DNA from: Candidatus Aminicenantota bacterium
GTDB taxonomy: Bacteria; Acidobacteriota; Aminicenantia; Aminicenantales; Saccharicenantaceae
Assembly (NCBI GenBank): GCA_022867105.1
Contig: JALHVH010000144.1
Location: forward strand, 1-5,992
DNA: 5,992 bases
Direction: 5' to 3'
The notes beneath the pieces are model-generated. The model was not told the DNA's origin. It did not search any database and was given only the letters and a program-made list of their open reading frames with translations. Both the position numbers and the translations under genes were made by a program. Below are positions 5,969-5,992 of the stretch, piece after piece; the stretch's first letter is position 1, and the number at the start of each line of letters is the position of its first letter.

Positions 5969-5992
5969 TCATTTCAAGATCAGGTAGCGTTC
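5969..5992 (-). CDS. Possible C-terminal end of an upstream gene (last seven codons)
   Basis: On the minus strand the edge of the window reads in frame ERYLILK followed by TGA at 5971-5969, 13 bases before the start of the large gene, with the ribosome site of that gene in between. The tight spacing is typical of an operon, and no promoter is visible in the gap. Seven codons are too few to identify a product or to prove coding. Confidence 0.35.
   Translation of the reverse strand, partial: ERYLILK

Overview
This 5992-base window holds the dnaA–dnaN replication-initiation locus of a GC-rich, didermic (outer-membrane-bearing) bacterium. The style of DnaA and DnaN, a HycI-type hydrogenase protease and a secreted peptidase/propeller/barrel protein fit an Acidobacteriota-like lineage, possibly Candidatus Aminicenantes. 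That placement is an inference from protein style, not a search result.

Layout from left to right. Positions 1-339 (+) carry the 3' end of a HycI-type [NiFe]-hydrogenase maturation protease gene. It converges on dnaN (336-1433, -), and the two stop codons overlap. Between dnaN and dnaA (1434-1548) lies a short, very AT-rich spacer holding a strong candidate dnaN promoter, a weak terminator-like hairpin after dnaA and a possible DNA-unwinding element. dnaA follows (1549-2880, -). Upstream of it, positions 2881-3000 hold two perfect DnaA boxes, a third inverted near-consensus box and a good sigma70-type dnaA promoter. The rest is one large gene (3001-5955, -) for a 984-residue secreted protein that joins a gluzincin-type metallopeptidase domain, a TolB/PD40-like beta-propeller and a C-terminal Omp85-like outer-membrane beta-barrel. 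A few codons of a probable upstream gene sit at the right edge.

How it fits together. dnaA and dnaN are transcribed in the same direction in the usual order, and the DnaA boxes on both sides of dnaA plus the AT-rich spacer make this a credible chromosomal origin, arranged like the bipartite Bacillus subtilis origin. recF and gyrB, which often follow dnaN, are absent; a convergent hydrogenase-maturation gene occupies that place. The large outer-membrane protein is the least ordinary gene here. There is no CRISPR array, tRNA, rRNA or insertion sequence.
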